Notes: generated from the letters alone by a model not told the origin. Shown: positions 1-10,091, counted from the stretch's first letter. The stretch is DNA of 31,776 nucleotides from JAFDWI01 sp964544305 (GCA_964544305.1 CAZJAZ010000033.1:1-31776); one strand, 5' to 3'. Numbers and translations: made by a program.

Positions 1-1494
1 CTTGTCGCACCAGATGGCTACAACGTCGCATCAATAGCGGGCGTCTCCGCAGCCGGGTTGATTGTTGGTGTGGGGCAGGACACATCATTTGGGCAGGTTG
101 TCTTGGCGTGGGACACTTCAAACGCGACCGCCTCCATTTTGCATGCGCCATCGGGCGTCGACAACGTCGACGCGGTTGGCGTGTCGGCAAGTGGCGTTAT
201 CGTCGGAAACGCGACTGACATCTCGTCGAATGAACCTGTGGGTGTGGTGTGGACGACTCCAAGTGCGGAGGCGACAGAACTCGTTGCCCCGACTGGCTTT
301 TCAACGTTTTCGGTTCAAGGAATTTTGCCTGATGGAACCATTTATGGTTCCGGACATGATGCCAACTTTCACAGCACGGGTTTGGTTTGGACTTCGCCTA
401 CCGCGAGTCCTGTCGCGCTGCAAACCCCAACTGGATTGAGTGGTGTCACCCCCGTGGGTGGTTCGTCGAGCGGCGCCATTTTTGGCAGTGCGATCGGCAT
501 AAGTGGAGAACCGCAGGGAATTATGTGGTCATCTCTGAGTGCTGCCCCTGTGGCGTTCTCTCCCGTGGGTGATGACGTAGCCAGCGCGGTTGGTGTGTCG
601 GCGAGTGGCGTGGTTGCGGGCAATCTTTCATCCGGGTTCTACGCTCATGCCGTGTATTGGCCGTCGGTTTCGTCACAACCGGCGCTCCTGCCGGTGTTGA
701 GTGGATATAGGTCGGTGCAAGCTGCCGGTATTTCGGCGTCGGGGATGATTGTGGGAAGCGGCCATGATTCGAACGGGTTGTCACACGGCTTAGTTTGGGA
801 CACTCCTGGATCAACGCCGAGCGTGCTCAGCACGCCAGCGGGATTCTCCAATGTCTCGGCCACAGGTGTGTCGCCGGCCGGGGTTATTTGGGGAACTGCC
901 CAAGACGGGAGCAATCATCAGCACGCTTTGGTTTGGGATACGGCCACGGCAGATGCAACCGTGCTTCAGTCTCCGGCCCTTTCGCCAATGGTTTCACCGC
1001 TCGGTGTCACCACAACAGGCGAGATCTTTGGGCAACGCACGGATTTGAATGGGCACACGCAGGCACTTGTGTGGCCAGCCAAAGACGTGGTGCCTCTTGT
1101 CTTGCCCGCACACGGGAGCGACACGGATACGTTCGTTACGGGGGCGACAGCGTCAGGTGGTTTTGTCGGAAACGGATCAGACGCTGCAGGTGCCAAACAT
1201 GGATTGGTGTGGTCGACCCCATCGGCGATCCCAGAACTTCTTTTGTTGCCGCCGCTTGCGTCGCGAGCAACCAACGTTGGCGTGACCCCATCAGGGGTCA
1301 TCGCGGGAAATCAATTCCCTGCGAATTCTTCGCCTCAAGCGGGGATCGTTTGGACGTCACCCGACGCGACCCCGACCCAATTAAGCGGGCCGAATGATTC
1401 AAGTTTCTCGTGGGTAACGGGAGTGACCCCGGACGGTTCGATTCTGGGAACAGCGGTTGACGCAAGTGGTAACCGGTTCACCCTTCTTTGGTAA
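1..1494 (+). CDS. HAF-type extracellular repeat protein, 3' part (5' end outside window)
   Basis: The frame is open from the first base to TAA at 1492-1494, giving 497 residues with no N-terminus, so the start and any signal peptide lie upstream of the window. The whole visible protein is about eleven units of roughly 42-48 residues, each with a core like GVSASGVIVGN followed some 10-15 residues later by an aromatic end such as GLVW, ALVW or GIMW. This resembles HAF-family extracellular repeats, which are thought to form beta-propeller-like blades. The last unit ends in LLW right at the stop, so there is no C-terminal anchor or sorting signal. Ser, Thr, Ala and Gly dominate, and I see no cysteine. 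Secretion is inferred. Ligand and function are unknown. Confidence 0.7.
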   Translation, partial: LVAPDGYNVASIAGVSAAGLIVGVGQDTSFGQVVLAWDTSNATASILHAPSGVDNVDAVGVSASGVIVGNATDISSNEPVGVVWTTPSAEATELVAPTGFSTFSVQGILPDGTIYGSGHDANFHSTGLVWTSPTASPVALQTPTGLSGVTPVGGSSSGAIFGSAIGISGEPQGIMWSSLSAAPVAFSPVGDDVASAVGVSASGVVAGNLSSGFYAHAVYWPSVSSQPALLPVLSGYRSVQAAGISASGMIVGSGHDSNGLSHGLVWDTPGSTPSVLSTPAGFSNVSATGVSPAGVIWGTAQDGSNHQHALVWDTATADATVLQSPALSPMVSPLGVTTTGEIFGQRTDLNGHTQALVWPAKDVVPLVLPAHGSDTDTFVTGATASGGFVGNGSDAAGAKHGLVWSTPSAIPELLLLPPLASRATNVGVTPSGVIAGNQFPANSSPQAGIVWTSPDATPTQLSGPNDSSFSWVTGVTPDGSILGTAVDASGNRFTLLW

Positions 1495-1592
1495 CAACCT
1501 CGGCCCCATCAACCAACGAAATCACCCGAGAGTTCACGCGACTTGTGGGCGAGTTCTTCACGTGATTCGACGATTTCCAGACAACGGACGGG

Positions 1593-1622
1593 TGGCACGG
1601 GCCCTCACCATGCCCGGTGCCA
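1593..1622 (+). terminator. Hairpin after the HAF-type gene, possible terminator
   Basis: TGGCAC-GGGC (1593-1602) pairs with GCCC-g-GTGCCA (1612-1622), forming ten base pairs with one bulged G and a nine-base loop. A modestly T-containing stretch (GTTCTTTG) begins about 14 bases later but there is no clean U-tract. The position, about 100 bp after the stop and before a convergent gene, suits a transcript end. Confidence 0.4.
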
Positions 1623-1636
1623 CTCCGTTCAGTCGT

Positions 1637-1688
1637 TCTTTGAACACTTGACCACCACTTGAAGCCGCCGCCAACAAGTGTGCAAAGA
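1637..1688. repeat. Intergenic palindromic element, copy A
   Basis: TCTTTGAACACTT (1637-1649) and AAGTGTGCAAAGA (1676-1688) form a 13-bp inverted repeat with one mismatch around a 26-nt loop that starts GAC and contains GCCGCC. The same arms and similar loop features recur at 9089-9136. Both copies lie between convergent genes. The element may be a REP-like dispersed palindrome or a two-way transcription end. Confidence 0.6.
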
Positions 1689-1753
1689 GTGGTTTGGACG
1701 CAGGCCTTCGGGACGCCAAGCGTAGTTCGCGCCTGCCGCTCGACGTGCGGTTC

Positions 1754-2563
1754 CTACGGTTTGCGTGAGTTGTATCGGCGGTTCTTGAACTTCGAGCGTA
1801 GATAGTCCTTGTTCATCAACGCAATGAAGTCAACCGAAATTTCCTTCGGACATGCCGCTTCACATTCGCGGTGGTTCGAGCACGAACCGAACAGTCCGTC
1901 CATGGTCTCGACCATTGCCTCAACGCGCTCATAGCGCTGGGGCTCGCCCTGGGGGAGCAGGTTCAGGTGTGCCACTTTGGCCGCGGTGAAGAGCTGAGCG
2001 GCGCCATTGGGGCAGGCAGCCACGCACGCGCCACAGCCAATACACGCCGCCGCATCAAATGCCGTATCCGACACCCCTTTGGGCACCGGGATGATGTTGG
2101 CGTCAGGCGCTGCGCCCACCGATACCGAAATGTACCCGCCTGCTTCGATGATTCGGTCGAACGCGCTGCGATCCACAACCAAGTCGCGTACCACCGGGAA
2201 CGACGCACTCCGCCACGGTTCAACACTGATCGTGTCACCGTCGTTGAACGACCGCATGTGCAACTGACACGTTGCGGTACCTTTCTCCGGGCCGTGTGCT
2301 TGCCCATTGATCATGAGCGAGCACATGCCACAAATTCCTTCACGGCAATCCGAGTCGAACGCAATGGGCTCTTCGTTGTTGTTCACCAGGCGTTCGTTGA
2401 CCACATCGAGCATCTCAAGAAACGACATTTCCGTTGAGATGCCTGGCGCGTCAATCGTTTCGAACGCACCGGCCGTGTCAGCGTCGCGTTGGCGCCACAC
2501 GTTGAGTGTCAAGTTCAAGGTTTTTTGCGGTGAAGTGACAGCGTTGGGTTCGGTCATAGTCAT
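1754..2563 (-). CDS. sdhB: Succinate dehydrogenase/fumarate reductase iron-sulfur subunit
   Basis: This 269-residue subunit carries electrons from the flavoprotein to the membrane heme/quinone subunit. The [2Fe-2S] ligands are in the segment SDCREGICGMCSLM plus the later CQLHM cysteine. The C-terminal half has a CIGCGACVAACP cluster site and a CSNHRECEAACP site, the usual pattern for the [4Fe-4S] and [3Fe-4S] centres. It is the last gene of a minus-strand sdhC-sdhA-sdhB operon, and its ATG lies 2 bp past the sdhA stop. A second in-frame ATG is two codons later (2557). A GGAG about 12 bases upstream is slightly distant, so coupling to sdhA translation is likely. Sequence type and gene order resemble mycobacterial Sdh1 (Rv0249c-Rv0247c). 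Confidence 0.93.
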   Translation of the reverse strand: MTMTEPNAVTSPQKTLNLTLNVWRQRDADTAGAFETIDAPGISTEMSFLEMLDVVNERLVNNNEEPIAFDSDCREGICGMCSLMINGQAHGPEKGTATCQLHMRSFNDGDTISVEPWRSASFPVVRDLVVDRSAFDRIIEAGGYISVSVGAAPDANIIPVPKGVSDTAFDAAACIGCGACVAACPNGAAQLFTAAKVAHLNLLPQGEPQRYERVEAMVETMDGLFGSCSNHRECEAACPKEISVDFIALMNKDYLRSKFKNRRYNSRKP

Positions 2564-2565
2564 GA

Positions 2566-4491
<1,926 letters not shown>

Positions 4492-4502
4492 TGGGGCGTC
4501 TC

Positions 4503-5273
4503 CTACACGTGGCCGACGACGCCGGCGAGCACAAAGATTGGGAACGAAATATTGGCGCCGCATACCACGACCGCAAAGGTGATGGCGGTTCCGCGTCGCC
4601 ACGAATTGAAGCGTGGGTTGTTCCAGCCCATTGACTGAAACAGGCTCCACACACCGTGATACAGGTGGAAGCTCAGCGCAATATTTGCCACGATGTACAA
4701 CAGCGCAACGGGCCAACGGTCAAGGCTGTGCACGACGTTCTGGTAGGCCTCACCGCGCACGAACGTGTAGCCGGTGCCAGTCCACGACAGGTCAAAGAGA
4801 TGCCAAACGATGAAGAGTCCGACGATGATCCCGCTCCAGCGCATCGTGCGGCTCGCGTAATCGGCGGCAATGTAGTCGCGCTTTGAAGCGTACGTGACTG
4901 GACGGGCTTTTTTGTTTTGCAACGTCAAGGTGGTTGCCGCATGAATATGGAGGGCGATTGCCCCCACAAGTCCAAGGCGCATCAGCCACAACGTCACCGT
5001 GCGAGGCAAGAACGGCACGAGCAGTTCGCGCAGCCATTCGGCGTATTCGTTGAAATGCACCGGGCCGAGATACATCTTGAGGTTGCCAAGCATGTGGAAG
5101 AAGATGAAGCCGAGCCCCATCAGGCCGGTGATCGCCATCACATACTTCTTGCCGACCGAGGTGCGATAGAACGCCACCGGGAACGGTGCGGGCTTTGCAT
5201 GTTCGCGATGGACCGCGGTGCCCGTGACGGGCGGGCGGCTTCGCGCGGAACTTGACGTGGTGTTTTGCGACAT
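4503..5273 (-). CDS. sdhC: Succinate dehydrogenase cytochrome b558-type membrane subunit
   Basis: This 256-residue membrane anchor belongs to the single-subunit, five-helix cytochrome b558 family. Hydrophobic helices carry histidines in FFHMLGN, ALHIHAAT, WHLFDLSW and SFHLYHGVW, the expected positions for heme ligands. An in-frame ATG six codons upstream (5291) has no ribosome site, while the ATG at 5273 (MSQNTTSS) has GAAGGA at good spacing, so 5273 is chosen. The gene heads the sdhCAB operon and would pass electrons to a quinone. No separate sdhD is present, as expected for this type. Confidence 0.9.
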   Translation of the reverse strand: MSQNTTSSSARSRPPVTGTAVHREHAKPAPFPVAFYRTSVGKKYVMAITGLMGLGFIFFHMLGNLKMYLGPVHFNEYAEWLRELLVPFLPRTVTLWLMRLGLVGAIALHIHAATTLTLQNKKARPVTYASKRDYIAADYASRTMRWSGIIVGLFIVWHLFDLSWTGTGYTFVRGEAYQNVVHSLDRWPVALLYIVANIALSFHLYHGVWSLFQSMGWNNPRFNSWRRGTAITFAVVVCGANISFPIFVLAGVVGHV

Positions 5274-5341
5274 TCGGGATCCTTCACTCATTTGGGATCA
5301 AGTGCCGGGGTGGGCTGTCCACGAATCCACGGCGACCTTTG

Positions 5342-5347
5342 ACGCTA
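5342..5347 (-). promoter_or_regulatory. Candidate -10 element of the sdhCAB operon
   Basis: Read on the minus strand this is TAGCGT, about 68 bases upstream of the sdhC ATG, in the 100-bp gap between sdhC and the stop of the upstream GH2-like gene. No convincing -35 is visible. It matches the TAGNNT form seen before many genes in the window but would give a leader of about 60 nt here. Confidence 0.3.
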
Positions 5348-5373
5348 GTTCCGTCCGAAAGCTGAGTGAAAAG

Positions 5374-7581
5374 TCAGTGGTCCATTTCGTGGACGTGGAC
5401 CGGTGCCCGGTAGCGGTTCGCAGCACTTGTCTGTGTGCAGGTGAGCTGCACACGAGCGGTAAGAGAGCTGGAGTGAGCAGGTACGGTGAATCGGATCGTG
5501 CCGACGTGGACACACGAGTCGGCCGGTGCTGAACCCCCAAAGGTCCACGTCGTCGCGTCATCGTCGAACCCAACATCAACGGTGACCGTTGCGTCGTCAA
5601 GGGGGGTACGTAAATCGTTAATCACGTGAATGGCGCATTCGATTTCATCACCGCTGTGCGCACACGTGGGCCACGGTGACAACGTGGCCAGCACGGGCGC
5701 GTTCGCAGCGTGGAGGACCGCAAAGGCAGGTTTGCGCGTACCTGAGCTGTCAACAATCGATGGTGACATACCGAGGCGTAGGTCGCCGAGTTGCGCAATG
5801 CAGTAGCCGCCACTTGGTCGATACTTGATACGACGCAGCGTTTCGATCTGGTCGCGGATGAGTTGGCCGTGATGATTGTGCGTCGCCCGGATCCAGTCAT
5901 CAGCGTTGTCGAATACATCGGGCGGAAGGCGGTCTTGAAGGAGTTCAACGTCAACGTTGCCGTCTGCGATAGCCGAGGTGATGTCAATGTGCGGCCAGGT
6001 TGTTTCCCCAAATGGTGCGTGGTCAACAGGAAGGGACGGGCTCGGCGTGATCTGTACAAAACGCACCGCGCGAGGAACCGTGCGTGCCAAGCGATCAAGG
6101 TCGTCGGTGTCGCCGGAATGCCATCCAAATGCAACGTGAATATCGGTGCCGTTGAGCGCGGGAGGATGCGGCCAGGTTCCTGATGACCCGATGACCGGGC
6201 GGGTTGGATCTGCGCCGCTCAAAGATCGTTTGAGTGCCACGTCAAGGACCGATCGGTTCCAGTTCGGCAATTCATGTGCCACAAGGCGATCAAGAAACGT
6301 TGGCCGCTTGTCAGAATTGAGCTGAGTCGAGTCAAGGTCGGGTTCATCGTGGGCACACCACAAGGCAACCGATGGATGGGCGCCAAGCGCGTTCACTGCA
6401 GCCTGGGCGGTGGCGAGCGCGACACGGCGCACCGATCGGTGATGTGTGCGGTACAACGGCAGGTCTTGCCAGATGAGCATGCCTGCTTCGTCGGCAGCCG
6501 CGTAGAACGCTGGGGCGCTGAGATGGCCGTGAACCCGAATCAGATTGCAACCCGCTGCCTTTGCGTGCGCGACTTGGTCGACAAAAACGTGCTGGTCAGC
6601 GGTGCCAAGTTCGTGTGCGGCAGGCCCGGCCAGCACACCTTTGAGATAGATACGTTCTCCGTTGATCGACGCAACCCAGTTGTGCAGCGCTATTTCTCGT
6701 AGTCCACAGGTCGTGGCGAACTGGTCGCTGATCGGGCCAGGTTTGTCGTGGCTTTCGTGAGCAAACACCTCTACTGAAACGGTGGTGAGGGGCTGATCGC
6801 CGAGCTCATATGGCCACCAAAGCGACGGATTTGTGATTTCGATGTCCCAGGTGACTTGGTTGGTGCCGCTCGCCAATGCCTGAGTGCGCTCAGCATCGAC
6901 GTCTCCGGCGCACGTCACAATGGTGACGGTGGTGGCTTGTTGCGCGTCAAGCGTGCAGGTAATCGAAACGGTTGCCCGAGTCGGCGACGCGGCGGTACAC
7001 AACACACGGTGTGTCTTGATCGCGACTGGGCCGGTGCGAGTCACGCGTACTGGTCGCCAAATGCCTCCGGGATTCCAGGTGGGGCGCACATAGGGTCCGC
7101 CGATCCATGTTCCCAGCGTGTGCATATTGGTTTTCGTGTTTGTGCTTTGAGGGGAGGTCACTTCGATACCCAAGGTGTGCTCGTTGCGAGCCGACAACGC
7201 ATCGGTGATCTCAAAATGGTGGGAAACCCATGCCCCTTCGCTGTTACCAAGGTACGTTCCGTCCAACCACACGTCTCCTTGCACCGCAATGCCATCAAGG
7301 TGGAGCCAGGCCCGTGTGTCTGGCTCTGGGGTGAGCGCGGTGAAACGGCGCCGATACAACAACGCATCATGGTTTTGGGCAAAAGGTGCGGACGATTGCC
7401 AATGGCCCGGCACCGCAAGGTCGACGAAGTCGGCGTCGTCGAAATCGTCCGAGTACCAAATCCGGCGGAGGTCTTCGTTGGCGATTCCGGCGCGCCAAAT
7501 ACCAGAAAGGTCAAGCGCATCGGGGAGGTGGTCGTGGGGCATGTCGGGCGCCAACCTACCGGGAGTAGCGTGGTGCGTCAT
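5374..7581 (-). CDS. GH2-like glycosidase (beta-mannosidase/galactosidase fold), nucleophile apparently lost
   Basis: The 735-residue protein has a GH2 layout. A jelly-roll sugar-binding domain lies at about 25-200 (LDLSGIWR, VPGHWQ, WLHLDGIAVQGDVWLDG), then an immunoglobulin-like sandwich, then a TIM barrel from about 300 (GCNLIRVHGHLS, MLIWQDLPL). The acid/base motif usually written GHNEP appears as AHDEP with Glu413 kept. The block normally reading RFVSEFGxQSLP reads RFVQITPSPSLP, so the nucleophile Glu position is Ile511. It has no signal peptide. The ATG at 7581 has GAGG eight bases upstream; an alternative ATG is at 7542. The start overlaps that of the divergent ATPase gene. It may be a non-hydrolytic sugar binder or use another catalytic residue. 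Substrate is unknown. Confidence 0.78.
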   Translation of the reverse strand: MTHHATPGRLAPDMPHDHLPDALDLSGIWRAGIANEDLRRIWYSDDFDDADFVDLAVPGHWQSSAPFAQNHDALLYRRRFTALTPEPDTRAWLHLDGIAVQGDVWLDGTYLGNSEGAWVSHHFEITDALSARNEHTLGIEVTSPQSTNTKTNMHTLGTWIGGPYVRPTWNPGGIWRPVRVTRTGPVAIKTHRVLCTAASPTRATVSITCTLDAQQATTVTIVTCAGDVDAERTQALASGTNQVTWDIEITNPSLWWPYELGDQPLTTVSVEVFAHESHDKPGPISDQFATTCGLREIALHNWVASINGERIYLKGVLAGPAAHELGTADQHVFVDQVAHAKAAGCNLIRVHGHLSAPAFYAAADEAGMLIWQDLPLYRTHHRSVRRVALATAQAAVNALGAHPSVALWCAHDEPDLDSTQLNSDKRPTFLDRLVAHELPNWNRSVLDVALKRSLSGADPTRPVIGSSGTWPHPPALNGTDIHVAFGWHSGDTDDLDRLARTVPRAVRFVQITPSPSLPVDHAPFGETTWPHIDITSAIADGNVDVELLQDRLPPDVFDNADDWIRATHNHHGQLIRDQIETLRRIKYRPSGGYCIAQLGDLRLGMSPSIVDSSGTRKPAFAVLHAANAPVLATLSPWPTCAHSGDEIECAIHVINDLRTPLDDATVTVDVGFDDDATTWTFGGSAPADSCVHVGTIRFTVPAHSSSLTARVQLTCTQTSAANRYRAPVHVHEMDH
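7566..7571 (+). promoter_or_regulatory. Candidate leaderless -10 (TAGCGT) of the AAA+ ATPase gene
   Basis: TAGCGT ends eight bases before the ATG at 7580, and no Shine-Dalgarno is well placed. If the GH2-like gene starts at 7581, this promoter lies just inside its coding region on the other strand. Confidence 0.5.
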
Positions 7582-9007
7582 GACCGCAACCTCAACTTCG
7601 CACTCGTCTCGTCCTGCAAACCTTGGTCAATTGCGAGAATCGGGGTGGGCCTCGGTGCCGGTCAAGGACGAATTGCGGCGCAATACTGCGGCACGCATTC
7701 GAGCAGACGAACCACTCGTTGGCGGGGTGACCGGATATGACGACACGGTTCTGCCACAGTTAGAGAACGCGTTGCTCGCGGGGCACGACGTGGTTTTCTT
7801 AGGCGAACGTGGCCAAGCAAAGACTCGAGTCATTCGCTCGCTTGTTGACCTGCTTGACGAGTGGATGCCGATTATCGCAGGCTCGGAAATCAACGATGAC
7901 CCGTATGCGCCGGTGTCTCGGCATGCGAAGGATTTGGTGGCAGAGCACGGTGACGAAACACCGATCGAATGGGTGCATCGCTCACAACGGTTCTCAGAAA
8001 AACTTGCGACGCCTGACACCACGATTGCGGATCTCATCGGCGAAGTTGACCCGATCAAAGTTGCAGAAGGCCGCTATTTATCTGACGAACTGACACTGCA
8101 CTACGGGCTGGTGCCCCGTACCAACCGTGGGATTTTCGCTATCAACGAGTTGCCCGATCTTGCCGAGCGCATTCAGGTGGGTTTGTTGAATGTGCTCGAA
8201 GAACGTGACGTCCAGGTACGTGGTTACAAGATCCGTCTGCCCCTTGACGTGGTCCTCGTAGCGTCCGCAAACCCGGAGGACTACACGAATCGTGGCCGGA
8301 TCATCACGCCGCTCAAAGACCGGTTTGGTTCACAGATCCGCACGCATTATCCCCTTGACACGCAAACCGAGGTGGTCATTTCCAACGCGGAGGCCGAGCC
8401 GCTGGTAATCGATGGGCTCGCGATTGAAGTGCCGACGTTTATGGCTGAGGTGATCGCAGAGATTTCCCAGTTGGCCCGGGCATCTCACGAGGTGAATCAG
8501 CGCTCGGGTGTGTCGGTGCGGATGACGGTCGCAAACCGTGAGGTTTCCGTTGCGAGCGCCGCGGCACGAGCGCTGCGTCTTGGTGAAGAGATTGCGGCGC
8601 CACGGGTGTGTGATCTCGAAGCGCTGGTGGCTTCGAGTGCTGGAAAGATCGAACTCGACACGATTGATGATGATGCGGGTGGTGAGGTATTCGCACATTT
8701 GCTACGAGCTGCGGTGCTCACCGTGTTCAAAGAACACGTGCCTCTTGGCGTGTTGAACGATGTGGTGGCCGGTTTTGCCGATGGTTCAGTGATCTCGGTG
8801 GGCGATGACGTACCCATTGCCGACTACGTGTCGCTTCTTGCGACAAATGAGGCGTTGGCAAGTGCAATTGTACCGTTGACTTCCACCTCTTCAAGTGACG
8901 CGGAGCGAGCGAGCGCGGTTGAATTGCTGCTCGAGGGGCTCCATCTTGCCCGTCGTTTGAACAAAGACGTTGACGGCTTGCGAGCGGACTATCGGCAACG
9001 CTCATAG
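7580..9007 (+). CDS. Magnesium-chelatase-like / MoxR-type AAA+ ATPase
   Basis: The 475-residue protein resembles actinobacterial ATPases such as M. tuberculosis Rv0958. The N-terminus has the family motif LGQLRESGWASVPVKDELRR, so the start must precede it; ATG 7580 fits and has a leaderless-type -10. Walker A is GERGQAKT (residues 75-82, Lys81), with Ala where family members usually have Gly. Walker B is FAINELPDLAER, sensor 1 is ASANPEDYTNRG, and LKDRFGSQIRTHYPL follows. These ATPases typically work with a VWA-domain partner in metal insertion or protein remodelling. The partner is at 10092-12104, separated by the minus-strand surE, whereas in mycobacteria the pair is adjacent. The precise substrate is unknown. 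Confidence 0.85.
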   Translation: MTATSTSHSSRPANLGQLRESGWASVPVKDELRRNTAARIRADEPLVGGVTGYDDTVLPQLENALLAGHDVVFLGERGQAKTRVIRSLVDLLDEWMPIIAGSEINDDPYAPVSRHAKDLVAEHGDETPIEWVHRSQRFSEKLATPDTTIADLIGEVDPIKVAEGRYLSDELTLHYGLVPRTNRGIFAINELPDLAERIQVGLLNVLEERDVQVRGYKIRLPLDVVLVASANPEDYTNRGRIITPLKDRFGSQIRTHYPLDTQTEVVISNAEAEPLVIDGLAIEVPTFMAEVIAEISQLARASHEVNQRSGVSVRMTVANREVSVASAAARALRLGEEIAAPRVCDLEALVASSAGKIELDTIDDDAGGEVFAHLLRAAVLTVFKEHVPLGVLNDVVAGFADGSVISVGDDVPIADYVSLLATNEALASAIVPLTSTSSSDAERASAVELLLEGLHLARRLNKDVDGLRADYRQRS

Positions 9008-9029
9008 TGGCGTCGTGACGCGCACGTCA

Positions 9030-9105
9030 CGCTCGGTCGGCCCGGATCCGTCTTTGCACACTTGACCCGCTCGGTCGGCCCGGATACGTCTTTGCACACT
9101 TGACA
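9030..9105. repeat. Two tandem 38-bp direct repeats
   Basis: The units 9030-9067 and 9068-9105 are near identical, beginning CGCTCGGTCGGCCCGGAT and ending in TCTTTGCACACTTGAC, with an internal C/A difference and a difference at the last base. The second unit supplies the left arm of the adjacent inverted repeat, so this looks like a local duplication of half of the palindromic element between the convergent ATPase and surE genes. Confidence 0.85.
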
Positions 9106-9136
9106 CGCCTGAGAGCCGCCAGAAAGTGTGCAAAGA
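9089..9136. repeat. Intergenic palindromic element, copy B
   Basis: TCTTTGCACACTT (9089-9101) pairs perfectly with AAGTGTGCAAAGA (9124-9136) across a 22-nt loop that starts GAC and contains GAGAGCCGCC. It is the same family as 1637-1688. It lies between convergent genes and has no T-tract on either side, so it is not a standard intrinsic terminator. Confidence 0.7.
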
Positions 9137-9171
9137 GCTGTGAGGCGTGTGCCTGTTTGTCCAATTGAAAA

Positions 9172-10017
9172 CTATTTGACGTTGACGTCGCTCATCGCAA
9201 TGAAACCGTGCAACATGGCGTCGACATCGCTGGTCGGTTTGTAGTCGGCTTTGGTTGCAGAACAGTCCGTTTCGAATACGTTTGCACCGTTTGGAATGGC
9301 GGCGGAAGTGGGCACGTTCACAAGAGGATGCGGGGTTCCCGCGGAGCACTCGGGCACGTTGATGTTGACAATGTGATCGGTTGGTATCTGATGACCGGCG
9401 ATGCGTTGCCGATTGGTCGTGATCCAATTGATGACGTGTTGCGCCGCGAGCGCGTAGCTGGGGTGCGCGTTGATACCAGCGCTTCCCGCAATGCCGGGTA
9501 CACCGAGGCGAGCCGCAGTTATCGTGGCGCCAACCGTTCCCGAAACGCTCGCAAGCGGGCCGACATTCTGACCCCAATTGATCCCTGACGCGACCAGATC
9601 AGGTTTGAGCTTGAGCACGCTAATGGCGACTTTGACCGAATCGGCCGGGGTGCCTTCAACCGCGATGCCTTTGATGCCACTTGCGGTTGTGGCGTCGTGA
9701 TATTTGAGCGTGCCCGGGGTTGTTGTGTCGCCTTTGCCGCTTTGGTTCGTGGCGGGGGCGACCACGTGCACCGTGACATTGGGGAGCGCGCTGAGTTGCC
9801 GGGCGAGTTCATCAATGCCGGGTGCGGCGATTCCGTCATCGTCGGTGACCACAATGACGATTGGCTTCACCGTCGGTGCCGAATCGCGAAGCGTTGTTTC
9901 GGTCGCAGTATCGCCAATGGCGGTCTTGGCGGTCGACCCCGAACTCGAACATGCCAACGGTGTGGCGCTCACCCCAACAATGGCGGCGAGTGTGAGCATA
10001 CGTTGAAGCCGGTTCAT
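9172..10017 (-). CDS. surE: Exported SurE-type 5'/3'-nucleotidase (probable lipoprotein)
   Basis: The 281-residue protein has an N-terminal signal (MNRLQRMLTLAAIVGVSATPLAC, shown only to residue 23) ending at Cys23. The residues before it, TPLA, are a poor lipobox, so lipidation is likely but not certain. A Ser/Thr-rich linker follows, then a SurE phosphatase core from about residue 52. VTDDDGIAAPGID holds the two metal aspartates (Asp60, Asp61), with Asp59 where SurE usually has Asn. APATNQSG carries the metal-site serine and SGINWGQNVG the metal-site asparagine. SurE enzymes dephosphorylate nucleoside monophosphates and are normally cytoplasmic, so an exported form suggests nucleotide scavenging outside the membrane. 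A strong GGAGGT precedes the ATG at 10017. Confidence 0.87.
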   Translation of the reverse strand: MNRLQRMLTLAAIVGVSATPLACSSSGSTAKTAIGDTATETTLRDSAPTVKPIVIVVTDDDGIAAPGIDELARQLSALPNVTVHVVAPATNQSGKGDTTTPGTLKYHDATTASGIKGIAVEGTPADSVKVAISVLKLKPDLVASGINWGQNVGPLASVSGTVGATITAARLGVPGIAGSAGINAHPSYALAAQHVINWITTNRQRIAGHQIPTDHIVNINVPECSAGTPHPLVNVPTSAAIPNGANVFETDCSATKADYKPTSDVDAMLHGFIAMSDVNVK

Positions 10018-10077
10018 TGTTGACCTCCGAGTCGTTGGCTTCGAAACTATCGGATATACAAACGTTACATTGTCCGG

Positions 10078-10083
10078 TACCGT
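10078..10083 (+). promoter_or_regulatory. Candidate leaderless -10 (TACCGT) of the VWA gene
   Basis: TACCGT ends eight bases before the ATG at 10092. A GAGG is present but only three bases from the ATG, too close for normal use. The 74-bp gap to surE holds both divergent promoters. Confidence 0.45.
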
Positions 10084-10091
10084 TGAGGATT

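Noticed and set aside
1676..1689. Palindromic repeats considered as CRISPR or attachment sites
   Set aside because: There is no regular spacer array, no cas genes, and no integrase or mobile element near either copy.
4492..4716. Upstream extension of sdhA by 75 codons
   Set aside because: It overlaps sdhC in another frame, does not resemble any flavoprotein N-terminus, and the ATG at 4491 has a strong ribosome site.
7175..7579. N-terminal extension of the AAA+ ATPase through the GH2-like gene
   Set aside because: It lies antisense to conserved GH2 domains, and the family N-terminus begins just after ATG 7580.
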